Positions 9,599 to 19,005 of a stretch of DNA of 64,000 bases are shown piece by piece. The position numbers were made by a program, and so were the translations under genes. The DNA lies in NCBI GenBank assembly GCA_964343605.1, contig CAYFKJ010000002.1, positions 1 through 64,000 on the forward strand, in the 5' to 3' direction. Source of the DNA: CAYFKJ01 sp964343605 (GTDB lineage: Bacteria > Pseudomonadota > Alphaproteobacteria > UBA2966). Position 1 is the stretch's first letter. Each line of letters opens with the position of its first letter. Under the pieces are notes generated by a model. It had not been told where the DNA came from, did no database searches, and saw only the letters and a program-made list of their open reading frames with translations.

Positions 9599-12500
9599 AT
9601 GACGTCAGACGTGACCGATGATCGACGCGCCACAGGCGACGCAGCCCAAGACTTGAACCGATCGCGTTTGCGCGACGAGCAGATGGCGAACTTCCGCCAG
9701 ATGCTGCCGCTGATGGGCGCGGTCCAGGTCCTCATCGGATCGCTCACGGCGTATGCCTACGATGCGGCGGTGTCACCGCTGCTGCTGGCGGTCTGGCTGG
9801 GTCTGATTTGGTTCTCGGGCCTGGCCAGCATCTGGAGCTGGTTCCGCAATCGGCGACGCCCCGCCCAGATCGGCGTGCCGCAAAAACACCTGCGACGCGC
9901 GTCGGTGTCCGGCGTCGTCATGGGACTGGTTTGGGGCGCGGGCGTTTTTTTGTTCTTTCCGCAAAACGATCTGGCCGGTCAGACCCTGATCGTCTTCGTC
10001 GTCGGCGGCATGACGGCGGGCGCCATGGCGGCCTTGTGGAGCGTCCCGACCATCGGGATCGCCTTCGCCCTGTCGGCCGTGTTGCCCTTGATCGCGCGAC
10101 TGCTAATGGCTGGGGAGGCAATCCATATTCTGATGGCGGCCATGGCCGGCATTTACGTGCTCGCCCTTGTTGCCATTTCCCGCTTCGCCTACGCCAAGTT
10201 CGTCGACGGGGTCGCCGTCAAGAGCCACCTCTCGAGTATCGTCGAATCGATGAACCAACTGGAAATCGGATTGGTCGTCTACGATGCGGACGAGCGGCTC
10301 GTCTTCGTCAACGAACGCAAAACAGAAATGTTCCCCGAAAGCGCCCAAATCGAACGGCCCGGCGTCAAGTTGCCGGAGGTGATCCGCGCCCGCATCGAGG
10401 CCGGTCATTTTCCCGAAGCGGCCGGACGGGAAAAGGAGTGGGAAGCCGATTTTCTGGCCAAACTTCGGGAAGGCAGCCACCAGCAGGATCTCCAGACCTC
10501 GGAAGGGCAGTGGATGCAGACGGGGTTCAGGCGCCTGGCGTCGGGCGGCTTTGTCGGCACGCGGATCGATATTACCGAGCGAAAGCAGACGGAAGAAAGC
10601 CTGCGCAAGCTTTCCCTCGCGGTCGAGCAAAGCCCCAGCATGGTCATGATCACCGATGTCGAGGGCACGATCGAATACGTCAATCCGAAATTTTCGGCGG
10701 TAACGGGCTACATGCGCGAGGAAGCTTTGGGCCAGACGCCCAGGTTCCTGAAATCGGGAGAGCGCAGCGACGACGACTATGCGGTCATGTGGCAAACCAT
10801 TCTTGATGGCCGCGATTGGCACGGCGAATTTCGCAACCGCAATAAGGACGGGACGCTGATCTGGGTTTCAGCCTCGATTTCACCCGTGGTCGACGAAGAC
10901 GGAACCGTTCAACACTTCGTGGCGATCGAGGAGGACATCTCCGAACGCAAGCTGGCGGAGCGGGCGCTGGCCGACAGCCAGGAACGATTCAAGGACTTGG
11001 CCGACGCTGCATCGGACTGGTTCTGGGAGTTGGACGATAAACTACGGTTCACTTACGTGTCGGATGCCGTCATGCGGTTTAACGGCGGCGTTCATCCCAG
11101 CACGTTTTATGGCATGACCCGGCGGGAACTCGATATTCCGGCCGGGGAAAGCCGGGAGAAATGGGATCGCCATTTCGCCGACATGGAAGCGCGCCGGCCC
11201 ATCAGGGGCTTCGAATACACGTTTGTCGACCAACACGGAGAGTTCCATCACTGGTCGATATCCGGGCGGCCCAAATTCGATTCGGCAGGAAAGTTCATCG
11301 GTTACCGCGGCGTCGGACGGGACGTGACGGACCGGAAGATTGCCGACGAGCAACTTCGCCAGAGCCGGGCCCAGTATCAGGCGGTCGTGGAGGGACAGTC
11401 GGAGCTCGTAACCCGGTTCAGGCCGGGCGGCGAGTTCACCTTCGCCAACGACGCCTACTGCCGATTTGTCGGTAAATCCCAGGCGGACCTTCTGGGCACG
11501 TCGATATATGACGACGTACCGGTCGCCGAGGCCGAAAAACTGCGCGCTTACTTCTCATCCTTTTCCCGCGATCAACAACTTCAGACCAACGAAAACTCCT
11601 TGCGCCGGCACGACGGCGTCGAACGAATATTCGAGTGGACCAACAGCGCGTTCTACGACAGCGATGGCGAGCTCACGGGGTTTCAATCCGTCGCCCGCGA
11701 TATCACGGCGCGCCGCGAGGCGGAACGGGAGCTCGAAAAGAAAACGGAGCTCATCCACCTGCTGCGGCGTACGGCGGTTGACGCCAATCACGCCGCCAAT
11801 CTCTCGGAAGCGATAAAGGCGACCCTCGACGACGTTTGCGCCTACAACGGATGGCCTGTCGGCCATGCCTATCTGCTGAGCGAGGACGATCCCGATTTAG
11901 TGGTGCCGTCCGGCATATGGCACCTGGACAATACCGAACGATTTACCACGTTCCGCGAAGTTACGGAGAAGACGACCTTCAAGAAAGGGATCGGCCTGCC
12001 GGGCCGTGTGCTTGAAAGCGGGGAACCCGCATGGATCGTCGACGTGACCAAGGACAGCAATTTTCCGCGCGCAAAACTGGCCGCGGATATCGGCGTCAAG
12101 GCCGGCTTCGCCTGCCCCGTTTTGGCGGGATCCAAGGTTGTCGCCGTATTGGAGTTCTTCGCGCCTGAGGCCCTCGAGCCCGACCAGACACTGTTGGACA
12201 GTCTCGTACAGGTTGGCACGCAGTTGGGGCGGGTTCACGAACGCGACCGTTCGGTGCGGCGCCTGCGCAAAAAGGAAGAACAGCTCACCCAGCAGGTCGT
12301 CGAGTTGAAGGACAGGGAGGAACGATTGGAACGGCAGGCCGCCGAGCTTGTGGCGTTTGCCGAAGACCTCGCCGATACGCGCGATGAACTGGAGCTCCTT
12401 GACCAGCAGAAGAACAAGTTCTTCTCCATCATCGCTCATGACCTCAAGAACCCCTTCAATTCGCTATTGGGATTCAGCCGATTGATGGCGAAGTCCGGCG

Positions 12501-13099
12501 ACAATCTGAGCCACGCCAAGCTGGTCGAATTCGGCGCCTCGATAAACGAGGCAGCAGAGCGGCTTTTCAGCCTGCTTGAGGATCTTCTGGCCTGGGGCCG
12601 GACGCAGATGAACCAGGTTTCCTTCCAGCCCGAAGCGTTGGACCTGAGTGAAATCACCGACGCCGGAATCCGCGTTCTTGCCGACGTGGCGAAAGAAAAG
12701 GGCGTGACGCTGCACATCGACGTCCCCGATCTTTCTGTCACGGCGGATCGCGAGATGCTCGTCACCGTCGTGCGCAATCTGGTCGGCAACGCCATCAAGT
12801 TCACCGCCAGCGGGGGAGAGGTGACGGTGACCGCCGAAGCCAAAGGCGAGTATGTCGGCATCAAGGTTTCGGATACGGGCGTGGGCATGAGCGAGGAACA
12901 GATCGCAGGATTGTTCCGCATCGACACCCACAATTCCACGAAGGGAACTGGGGGCGAATCCGGGACCGGGTTGGGGCTGCTGCTGTGCAAGGAATTCCTT
13001 GAAAAGCACCACAGCGAGCTGTCGGTTGAGAGCGCGCCGGGGGAGGGGACCAGCTTCCGTTTCTCCCTGCCCAGCGCCGCCGCCCAGGCCGCTGAGTAG
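9599..13099 (+). CDS. membrane-bound multi-PAS/GAF sensor histidine kinase
   Basis: A 1166-aa hybrid-free sensor kinase. The N-terminus (about 30-205) holds roughly six hydrophobic membrane helices. There are then four PAS-type segments (about 214-330, 335-455, 460-580, 589-705), with the second PAS ending in the usual DISERK linker. A GAF domain follows (about 720-880), then a charged coiled coil (885-930). The HisKA box IIAHDLKNPF has the phosphoacceptor His947, and the HATPase domain has N-box NLVGNAIKF and G-boxes DTGVGM and GTGLGL. No receiver domain or adjacent response regulator is present. The ribosome site before ATG 9599 is weak. The input signal cannot be inferred. Confidence 0.93.
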   Translation: MTSDVTDDRRATGDAAQDLNRSRLRDEQMANFRQMLPLMGAVQVLIGSLTAYAYDAAVSPLLLAVWLGLIWFSGLASIWSWFRNRRRPAQIGVPQKHLRRASVSGVVMGLVWGAGVFLFFPQNDLAGQTLIVFVVGGMTAGAMAALWSVPTIGIAFALSAVLPLIARLLMAGEAIHILMAAMAGIYVLALVAISRFAYAKFVDGVAVKSHLSSIVESMNQLEIGLVVYDADERLVFVNERKTEMFPESAQIERPGVKLPEVIRARIEAGHFPEAAGREKEWEADFLAKLREGSHQQDLQTSEGQWMQTGFRRLASGGFVGTRIDITERKQTEESLRKLSLAVEQSPSMVMITDVEGTIEYVNPKFSAVTGYMREEALGQTPRFLKSGERSDDDYAVMWQTILDGRDWHGEFRNRNKDGTLIWVSASISPVVDEDGTVQHFVAIEEDISERKLAERALADSQERFKDLADAASDWFWELDDKLRFTYVSDAVMRFNGGVHPSTFYGMTRRELDIPAGESREKWDRHFADMEARRPIRGFEYTFVDQHGEFHHWSISGRPKFDSAGKFIGYRGVGRDVTDRKIADEQLRQSRAQYQAVVEGQSELVTRFRPGGEFTFANDAYCRFVGKSQADLLGTSIYDDVPVAEAEKLRAYFSSFSRDQQLQTNENSLRRHDGVERIFEWTNSAFYDSDGELTGFQSVARDITARREAERELEKKTELIHLLRRTAVDANHAANLSEAIKATLDDVCAYNGWPVGHAYLLSEDDPDLVVPSGIWHLDNTERFTTFREVTEKTTFKKGIGLPGRVLESGEPAWIVDVTKDSNFPRAKLAADIGVKAGFACPVLAGSKVVAVLEFFAPEALEPDQTLLDSLVQVGTQLGRVHERDRSVRRLRKKEEQLTQQVVELKDREERLERQAAELVAFAEDLADTRDELELLDQQKNKFFSIIAHDLKNPFNSLLGFSRLMAKSGDNLSHAKLVEFGASINEAAERLFSLLEDLLAWGRTQMNQVSFQPEALDLSEITDAGIRVLADVAKEKGVTLHIDVPDLSVTADREMLVTVVRNLVGNAIKFTASGGEVTVTAEAKGEYVGIKVSDTGVGMSEEQIAGLFRIDTHNSTKGTGGESGTGLGLLLCKEFLEKHHSELSVESAPGEGTSFRFSLPSAAAQAAE

Positions 13100-13161
13100 A
13101 GCTCCCGCCATTGATCGGTTTCCCCTTGCGGTCCAACGCCAAATGACTGACGCTTGGGCAT

Positions 13162-14061
13162 ATGTCCGAGCGTACCTTTTCCACTCAGCAGAACCGACTG
13201 GCCGGCATCACGTTGATGATCTCCGGATCATTGATGTTCCTGCTGCTGGACAGCCTGGCCAAGCACCTCGGCCAAAGTGTGCCCGTTCTGGAGGTCGTGT
13301 GGGGGCGATATCTCTTCCATCTCCTGTTTATCGTCATTCTGATGCGGCCGCGCAGTCTTACGGGCCTGTTCAAGACGCAGCACCCGCTCAAGCAGGTGGC
13401 CCGGTCGCTGTTGCTGCTGGGGGCGACGATGTCGTTCTTCACGGCGCTCAAATACATGCCCTTGGCCGATGCCGCCGCCATCGGTTTCATTTGGCCGCTG
13501 ATCGTGACGGCCTTGTCGGTCCCCCTGTTGGGGGAACGCGTCGGGTTGCTGCGCTGGGGGGCGGTGATTGCCGGTTTCATCGGCGCCGTCATCATCATCA
13601 AGCCCGGCTTCGGGCTCATTCACTGGGCCACCCTAATGCCCCTTTCCATGGCGGCTTGCTATGGGCTTTACCAGGTTCTGACGCGCATGGTGGGAAACGA
13701 CGATTCCCCCGTCACCAGCGTTTTCTACACCGCCGTACTGGGCGCCGTCGCGATGTCGGCGGTCATGCCGTTTCTCTGGCAGATGCCGACGCCGCTGCAA
13801 TGGCTGGAAATGGCCGCCATGGGCGCCACCGGCGGGTTCGGGCATTTCCTGGTGATCCGCTCATTGCAACTGGCCCCGGCCTCGGTGTTGGCGCCGTTCG
13901 CCTATACCCAGCTCGTGTTCGCCATGGTGTTGAGTTGGGCCCTGTTTTCCGACGTTCCGGACATCACGACCATTGGCGGCGCTGCTCTCGTTGCTTTGGC
14001 CGGTTTGTTCGTGATCTACCGCGAGCGCCGGGCGGCGCAGGTCGAGCCGACCGAAGTCTAA
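13162..14061 (+). CDS. EamA/DMT-family transporter
   Basis: A 299-aa integral membrane protein with about ten hydrophobic segments arranged as two EamA repeats of the drug/metabolite transporter superfamily. The first repeat begins at SLMFLLLDSLAKHLG and contains the typical FFTALKYMPLADAAAI motif. The second begins near PLSMAACYGLYQVLTRMV and ends at LSWALFSDVPD...GGAALVALAGLFVIYRER. Such proteins export or exchange small metabolites across the inner membrane; the substrate is not predictable. The gene converges on the DUF1491 gene with a 4-bp gap between stops. Confidence 0.87.
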   Translation: MSERTFSTQQNRLAGITLMISGSLMFLLLDSLAKHLGQSVPVLEVVWGRYLFHLLFIVILMRPRSLTGLFKTQHPLKQVARSLLLLGATMSFFTALKYMPLADAAAIGFIWPLIVTALSVPLLGERVGLLRWGAVIAGFIGAVIIIKPGFGLIHWATLMPLSMAACYGLYQVLTRMVGNDDSPVTSVFYTAVLGAVAMSAVMPFLWQMPTPLQWLEMAAMGATGGFGHFLVIRSLQLAPASVLAPFAYTQLVFAMVLSWALFSDVPDITTIGGAALVALAGLFVIYRERRAAQVEPTEV

Positions 14062-14065
14062 CACC

Positions 14066-14407
14066 TCAATTTTCCACAGGATCGTCGAGGAAATGACGGC
14101 CTTCGCGGTCCTCGATTTCGACCACCCAGATATCGGGATCTCGTGTGAGGGCGCGAGCGATATAGGCCTCGGCGTCGGCATCCTCGACCGGCGCGTCGCC
14201 CGATGCCCGCCGCCATATGCGCTCGCCCTCAAGGTCGTAGCCGGGCGCCAGAACGACGGCGCTGCCGTCGAGGGTATTGATTTTCAGCAGCAGAGTGCCC
14301 GCGTCGGCATCTCCCCGGCGCACGACCATGGCCATAGCGCCGGCGCTCTGGCAGCGCTGGATGAGGGCCTTGACGACAAACTCGGCTTTGAGCCGCGGTT
14401 CACTCAT
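14066..14407 (-). CDS. DUF1491 family protein
   Basis: A 113-aa cytoplasmic protein of the small alphaproteobacterial DUF1491 family. The start LKAEFVVKALIQRC, the core VVRRGDADAGTLLLKIN and the C-terminal DPDIWVVEIEDREGRHFL match what I know of the family. No biochemical function is established. It is translationally coupled to the upstream tag gene by an ATGA overlap (14404-14407), so the two form an operon with the base-excision-repair glycosylase. This neighbourhood does not by itself establish a repair role. Confidence 0.82.
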   Translation of the reverse strand: MSEPRLKAEFVVKALIQRCQSAGAMAMVVRRGDADAGTLLLKINTLDGSAVVLAPGYDLEGERIWRRASGDAPVEDADAEAYIARALTRDPDIWVVEIEDREGRHFLDDPVEN

Positions 14408-14970
14408 ACTTCATGGTAGCGGAAACAATCGGTGGTGTGGTCGTTGACCATGCCGACAGCCTGCATAAAGGCGTAGCAGATGGTCGGGCCACAGAAGTTG
14501 AAACCGGCCTGCTTCAGGGCCTTGCTCATGGCCTTGCTTTCGGCTGTCTCGGCAGGCATGTCGGCCATGGTTTTCCAGGAATTCTTGATCGGTTCGCCGC
14601 CGACGAACTCCCAGAGAAAATTGCTGAAGGTTGTGCCGCTGTCCTGAATGTCGAGCCAGGCCTGGGCGCTGCGCACCGAACTTTCAATTTTGAGCCGATT
14701 GCGCACGATGCCCTTGTCCTGCATCAGGCTTTCGATCTTGTCCGGTCCGTAACGGGCCATGATCGCGGGCTCGAAGCCGTCGAAGGCGCGGATGAAGTTG
14801 TCGCGTTTACGCAAAATGGTGATCCAAGCCAGGCCGGCCTGAAAGCCATCCAGCAGCAGCTTTTCGAACAGCGCCCGGTCATCGTAGATGGGCACGCCCC
14901 ACTCCTCGTCGTGATAGGCGACGTAAAGCGGGTCGTCCCCCGGCCAGCCGCAGCGCGATACATCGGTCAT
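14404..14970 (-). CDS. tag: DNA-3-methyladenine glycosylase I
   Basis: A 188-aa base-excision-repair glycosylase that removes 3-methyladenine from alkylated DNA. The N-terminus CGWPGDDPLYVAYHDEEWG and the C-terminal part give the Tag zinc site: Cys7, His20, His178 and Cys182, with the same spacings as E. coli Tag. The helix-hairpin-helix core has KLLLDGFQAGLAWITILRKR, and FNFCGPTICYAFMQAVGMVNDH is diagnostic. The ATG at 14970 has GGTGGAAG just upstream. An in-frame extension to 15087 has no family similarity. The gene overlaps DUF1491 by 4 bp and lies downstream of ygfZ on the same strand with a 178-bp gap. Confidence 0.95.
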   Translation of the reverse strand: MTDVSRCGWPGDDPLYVAYHDEEWGVPIYDDRALFEKLLLDGFQAGLAWITILRKRDNFIRAFDGFEPAIMARYGPDKIESLMQDKGIVRNRLKIESSVRSAQAWLDIQDSGTTFSNFLWEFVGGEPIKNSWKTMADMPAETAESKAMSKALKQAGFNFCGPTICYAFMQAVGMVNDHTTDCFRYHEV

Positions 14971-15122
14971 TTCGCTTCCACCCAAGACAATTTGTTCACT
15001 ATATGTTCTTATAAACGATAGAGGGTTGGACGGCGTGGCGCAAGCCGCTAAAGCGATTTCCGATTTATCGGAAACGCCTAGTCTCATACCTGCGAAGCAT
15101 CAAAATGAGTCATGGACCCTCA

Positions 15123-15147
15123 GTGTTTCAAGCAAGACTTGAAACAC
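15123..15147 (-). terminator. perfect inverted repeat just past the ygfZ stop
   Basis: Two 10-bp arms, GTGTTTCAAG (15123-15132) and CTTGAAACAC (15138-15147), are separated by 5 bp and begin 2 nt downstream of the ygfZ TAG stop. The RNA hairpin would be stable, but no T-run follows on the minus strand. It is therefore either a weak terminator, an mRNA 3'-end stabiliser, or an operator for tag. Confidence 0.5.
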
Positions 15148-15148
15148 C

Positions 15149-16078
15149 CTAATCGCCGGATTGATCGGCGGGCAGTTCCATCCAGGAGGGGACATGGGCT
15201 GTCAGCGTCGCGTCGCCGGCGGTCAGCGCCGCACCGCCCGCGTTGGCGGCGTCCAGGTGCTCAAGCCTGAGAAAAGCGAGGGCGGATTGGCCGCTGCCCG
15301 ACCTGATTTCCCCGATTTCCCGCTCGCCCAGGGCAACCGGCGTACCGGACGGCGGCAGCGGTCCTTCCACTTCCACCGGCAGCAAACGTTTCCGGATGGT
15401 ACCCCGGTGATGGGTGCGGGCGGTCAGTTCCTGTCCGACGTAGCAGCCCTTGGTGTAGCTGATGGCGTTGAGATCATCGAGGTTGCACTCTAGCGGAAAG
15501 GATTTTTCCACCAGCACGTCCCGGCTGCCGTCCGGCACGCCCAGGGACAGGCGGTGGAGATCGTAATCCTGAGCGGACGCCCCGCCGAAACCGGCCGCTT
15601 CCAGCGCCGCCGCCGCCGAGCTTTTGGGCATCACGCAGCGCGCGCCGAGCGCTGCCAGGCGCGGGTCGGCAAACGCAAGACCGTCCGCCAGTTTCGCCGC
15701 CGTGCCGGGGGCAGAGCCCAGGCCCAGCGCTTCCGGGGCATCTTCGCCAAATGCCGCCGCTACTTCGAATTCGGGGGTGACGTCGGCGATTTCGACATCG
15801 GCGCGCAGTTTGTACATGGACAGGCGTCGGATGAGGTCCGCCGCACGCCCGCCTTCGCACTCCAGATAGATGGCGTCCCCGCCGTCCAAGCCGGAAAAGA
15901 CGAAGAAATCGAACAGGAATTTTCCCTGGGGGGTCAGCAGGACGGCGTAGATCGCCCGGTCCGCACTGACGTCCGCCACGTCGTTGGAGATCATGCCCTG
16001 CAGGAAGTCCCTGACATCCGCCCCGGCAAGGCGGAGCAGTCCTCGATTTTCAAGAACGGCGAATTGCTTGTTGGCCAT
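15149..16078 (-). CDS. ygfZ: folate-binding YgfZ/GcvT-like iron-sulfur cluster repair protein
   Basis: A 309-aa protein of the tetrahydrofolate-dependent YgfZ/IBA57 family, which helps maintain [4Fe-4S] enzymes. The signature KGCYVGQELTARTHHRG with its conserved Cys is present at about residues 195-215. The N-terminal segment LENRGLLRLAGADVRDFLQGMISNDV is the GcvT-type folate fold. The ATG at 16078 begins MANKQFAVLENRG, where family similarity starts; the in-frame 31-codon upstream extension is unlike the family. It is transcribed divergently from the GT9 gene across 123 bp. Confidence 0.93.
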   Translation of the reverse strand: MANKQFAVLENRGLLRLAGADVRDFLQGMISNDVADVSADRAIYAVLLTPQGKFLFDFFVFSGLDGGDAIYLECEGGRAADLIRRLSMYKLRADVEIADVTPEFEVAAAFGEDAPEALGLGSAPGTAAKLADGLAFADPRLAALGARCVMPKSSAAAALEAAGFGGASAQDYDLHRLSLGVPDGSRDVLVEKSFPLECNLDDLNAISYTKGCYVGQELTARTHHRGTIRKRLLPVEVEGPLPPSGTPVALGEREIGEIRSGSGQSALAFLRLEHLDAANAGGAALTAGDATLTAHVPSWMELPADQSGD

Positions 16079-16201
16079 GGTTTTCGATGCCTTGTGCCTG
16101 ACTGTGTCTGGGTGTTGCCTAGGCGTTAGACTTATGGTCTCTTGCCGCCGATAGCAAGAAACCCTAATCAATTATCCGCGCTTTGGGAAACGCGCCGGCG
16201 T

Positions 16202-17170
16202 ATGAAAATTCTATTTGTCACTTCGAACCGGATCGGCGATGCGGTGCTGTCGACGGGACTGTTGGACTATCTTGTTCACGAATACCGCGAAGCCGATGTT
16301 ACCGTCGCCTGCGGACCGGTGGTCACGCCGCTGTTCGAGGCCGTCGGTTCGGTCGAATGCGTCATCCCCATGCCCAAACGGAAGTGGTCGCAGCATTGGC
16401 TTGATTTGTGGCGCCAGGTCGTCGGCACGCAGTGGGACATCGTCGTCGACCTTCGCGCATCGGCGCTCTCTTGGATGCTCAGGGCGGACAAGCGTTATGT
16501 CCTCGATACAAGCAAGTCGACCGAACCGGTACACCGCGTGATCCAGTTGAGCGAGCTTCTCGAACTCGATCCGCCGCCGTCGCCCCGGGTTTGGCTGACC
16601 AACGACGACCGCGAACAGGCCAAGGCCTTGTTGTCGGCAAGCGAAAAGGTGCTGGGCGTCGGTCCGACCGCCAATTGGGGCGGCAAACAGTGGCCCGGCG
16701 AGCGTTTCGCCGAGGCCGTCGAACGCCTGACGGCGCCGGACGGCATTTTGCCGGGAGTCGATATCGCGGTGCTCGGCGGACCGGGACCGGAGGAAGCCGC
16801 CATGGCGGCGCCGTTGCTGGAGGCGTTGCCCACCGAACGCACGATTAATCTGGTTGGCGTGACAGGACTGACGGTCTCCGCCGCCTGCCTCTCCCAAATG
16901 GAATACTTCATCGGCAATGATTCGGGCCTGATGCACCTTGCCGCCGCCGTCGGGGTCCCGACGCTCGGCCTGTTCGGGCCGAGCCGCGAGGAACACTATG
17001 CGCCCTGGGGCCGCATGTGCAGGACCGTGCGGTCGGAGCAGTCCTACGAGGAGCTGACGGGCGCCGATAACTACGATTACCGCAAGCACGACAGCCACAT
17101 GTCAGGCCTTTCGGTCGACCGCGTCGTGGCGGCGGCGGAGGATCACTTTTCAAACCTGTACGCCTTCTAG
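16202..17170 (+). CDS. GT9 family (lipopolysaccharide heptosyltransferase-like) glycosyltransferase
   Basis: A 322-aa cytoplasmic-face glycosyltransferase of family GT9, which transfers heptose or related sugars to lipid A-core acceptors. It opens MKILFVTSNRIGDAVLSTG, the typical ADP-heptose transferase start, and carries the GT9 nucleotide-sugar site FIGNDSGLMHLAAAVG followed by PTLGLFGPS at about residues 237-262. The ATG at 16202 is chosen because homology starts there; its ribosome site is weak. It is the first gene of a run of four overlapping or abutting envelope-glycan genes. The exact sugar is not determined. Confidence 0.9.
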   Translation: MKILFVTSNRIGDAVLSTGLLDYLVHEYREADVTVACGPVVTPLFEAVGSVECVIPMPKRKWSQHWLDLWRQVVGTQWDIVVDLRASALSWMLRADKRYVLDTSKSTEPVHRVIQLSELLELDPPPSPRVWLTNDDREQAKALLSASEKVLGVGPTANWGGKQWPGERFAEAVERLTAPDGILPGVDIAVLGGPGPEEAAMAAPLLEALPTERTINLVGVTGLTVSAACLSQMEYFIGNDSGLMHLAAAVGVPTLGLFGPSREEHYAPWGRMCRTVRSEQSYEELTGADNYDYRKHDSHMSGLSVDRVVAAAEDHFSNLYAF

Positions 17171-17962
17171 ATGAGCAGCCAGTCCGGCAATCCCGTATCC
17201 GAGCCGCCGCGGCTTTCCGCCCTCGTGGTTGCCCACAACGAGGAAGGCCAGCTTGGCGAGTGCCTTGAACGCCTGGAATTCGCCGATGAGATCGTCGTTG
17301 TGCTCGATCGTTGCACGGACGCCTCGGCCGACATTGCGCGACGCCATTCCGCGACCCTTGTGGAAGGTGCATGGCCGGTGGAAGGCGACCGGCGCAACAC
17401 CGGGATCGACGCCTGCGGCGGCGACTGGACCCTGGAGGTCGACGCCGACGAACGCGTAACGCCGGAGCTGGCCGCCGAAATCCGCGGCGTCATCGACAAC
17501 GCCGCACCCGGTCATTTCCTCGTCCCCTTCGACAACTACATCGGCGACCGGCTGGTGCGCCACGGCTGGGGTGCGTATTGGGGCGTCAGTGCGGCACCCC
17601 GCCTGTTTTCCAAGGGCGCCAAGCGCTGGGGCCGACAGCGCGTGCATCCCTCGCTGGAGCTCAAAGGGGAAAAGCGGAGCTTGCGGAACCGCATGATCCA
17701 TTATGTCGACCGCGACATTTCCGACATGTTGAGGCGCCTCGACAGCTACACCACCGCCAACGCCCGCGATCTGCGCGACAAGGGCGACATCGGCACCTTC
17801 GGGCGCAACGTGCGGCGGATCTTCTCCCGCTTCTGGAAATGCTACGTCGGGCGGAAAGGCTACCGCGAGGGACACTACGGCTTTCTCATTGCGCTGATGG
17901 CCGGGCTCTACCCCATCCTCTCCTACCTTAAGGCGCGCTACGAAGAGGGCGAGGCCGGCTGA
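17171..17962 (+). CDS. GT2 family glycosyltransferase (WaaE/KdtX-like)
   Basis: A 263-aa inverting GT-A transferase. It has LVVAHNEEGQLGECLERL, VVLDRCTDASADIA and the metal-binding DXD-type element EVDADERV, as in lipopolysaccharide core beta-glucosyltransferases of the WaaE/KdtX type. A C-terminal basic and hydrophobic segment (YGFLIALMAGLYPILSYLKARYE) could anchor it to the membrane. The ATG begins directly after the TAG of the GT9 gene, and its TGA overlaps the next start (TGATG), so translation is coupled. A role in LPS core assembly is inferred from family and context. Confidence 0.9.
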   Translation: MSSQSGNPVSEPPRLSALVVAHNEEGQLGECLERLEFADEIVVVLDRCTDASADIARRHSATLVEGAWPVEGDRRNTGIDACGGDWTLEVDADERVTPELAAEIRGVIDNAAPGHFLVPFDNYIGDRLVRHGWGAYWGVSAAPRLFSKGAKRWGRQRVHPSLELKGEKRSLRNRMIHYVDRDISDMLRRLDSYTTANARDLRDKGDIGTFGRNVRRIFSRFWKCYVGRKGYREGHYGFLIALMAGLYPILSYLKARYEEGEAG

Positions 17963-19005
17963 TGCGGCTGCTGCAGGCCATGGCGGGGGGCAGGCACGGC
18001 GGCGCCGAAGCCTTTTTCGTCCGCCTCGCCGGCGCCCTGCAGCAGCGCGACGGGATCGAGCAGAAAATCCTGATCAAACGAGGCGCGGTCTGGGACGGTT
18101 TCCTGCGCGAGAGCGACATCGAACCGGTGGCGCTGCCGTTCGGCGGTCTGCTGGACTTCACGACCCGAAGGCGGTTTCGGAAGGAAATCAAAGATTTCCG
18201 GCCCGACGTCGTGCTGACCTGGATGAACCGCGCGACCCGGTATTGCCCCGCCGCAACGGCCTCCACGCCTTTCGTCCACGCCGCCCGGCTGGGTGGATAC
18301 TACAAACTCAAGAACTACCGGACTTGCGACCACCTGATCGGCAATACCCGCGACATCGTGGACTACCTGGTGCGGGAGGGCTGGCCGGCGGAACGCGCCC
18401 ACTACCTGCCCAACTTCGTTGACGACGCCAGGGCGCCCCCGGAACCCCGGACGGCGCACGATACACCGGCAGATGCGCCGCTTGTTCTGGCCCTCGGACG
18501 CCTGCACACCAACAAGGCGTTCGACGTCCTGATCTCGGCCTTGACCGACGTGCCGGACGCCTTTCTTTGGATCGCCGGTTCGGGTCCGGAGGAAACAGCG
18601 CTCAAGACCCAGGCCCGGCGCGAGGGGGTGGCGGACCGCGTTCGGTTCCTGGGGTGGCGGGACGATCCGGCGGCGCTCTACGCCGCCGCCGACGTCTTCG
18701 TCTGTCCGTCGCGGCATGAACCCCTGGGCAACGTGGTGATCGAAGCCTGGGCACGTGGCGTGCCGGTCGTCGCCTGCGATGCGGCCGGACCGAAAGCCCT
18801 GATCGCGGACGGCGACACGGGTTTGCTGGTGCCCGTCGATGATGCCAAGTCCCTGGCCGAGGCCATCTCCCGCGTGATCGAGCGTCCCGAATTGGCGGCG
18901 GTGCTTGCCGCCGGTGGGCGGGCCGCCTATGAGGCCGACTTCACGGAGGATGCCGTCGTCGATCGCTATCTCGAGTTCTTCAACCGGATCGCGGAGACGG
19001 CCTGA
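17962..19005 (+). CDS. GT4 family glycosyltransferase
   Basis: A 347-aa GT-B transferase. The N-terminus MRLLQAMAGGRHGGAEAFFVRLAG is the GT4 start for RfaG/WaaG-like enzymes. The C-terminal half has LALGRLHTNKAFDVLI, the acidic ADVFVCPSRHEPLGNVVIEAWARGVPVVA motif region with the retaining-enzyme E-x7-E, and GDTGLLVPVDD. It overlaps both neighbours by 1 bp in TGATG junctions. It probably adds a sugar to LPS core or another surface glycan; donor and acceptor are not determined. Confidence 0.9.
   Translation: MRLLQAMAGGRHGGAEAFFVRLAGALQQRDGIEQKILIKRGAVWDGFLRESDIEPVALPFGGLLDFTTRRRFRKEIKDFRPDVVLTWMNRATRYCPAATASTPFVHAARLGGYYKLKNYRTCDHLIGNTRDIVDYLVREGWPAERAHYLPNFVDDARAPPEPRTAHDTPADAPLVLALGRLHTNKAFDVLISALTDVPDAFLWIAGSGPEETALKTQARREGVADRVRFLGWRDDPAALYAAADVFVCPSRHEPLGNVVIEAWARGVPVVACDAAGPKALIADGDTGLLVPVDDAKSLAEAISRVIERPELAAVLAAGGRAAYEADFTEDAVVDRYLEFFNRIAETA

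Noticed and set aside
6422..13099. A defence island built on the caspase-like proteins
   Set aside because: Both proteases carry signal peptides and no nucleotide-sensing, CRISPR or gasdermin-like partner is nearby, so a phage-defence reading has no support.
14413..15021. A 202-codon plus-strand frame opposite tag
   Set aside because: Antisense shadow; tag on the minus strand has all four zinc ligands and the family core.
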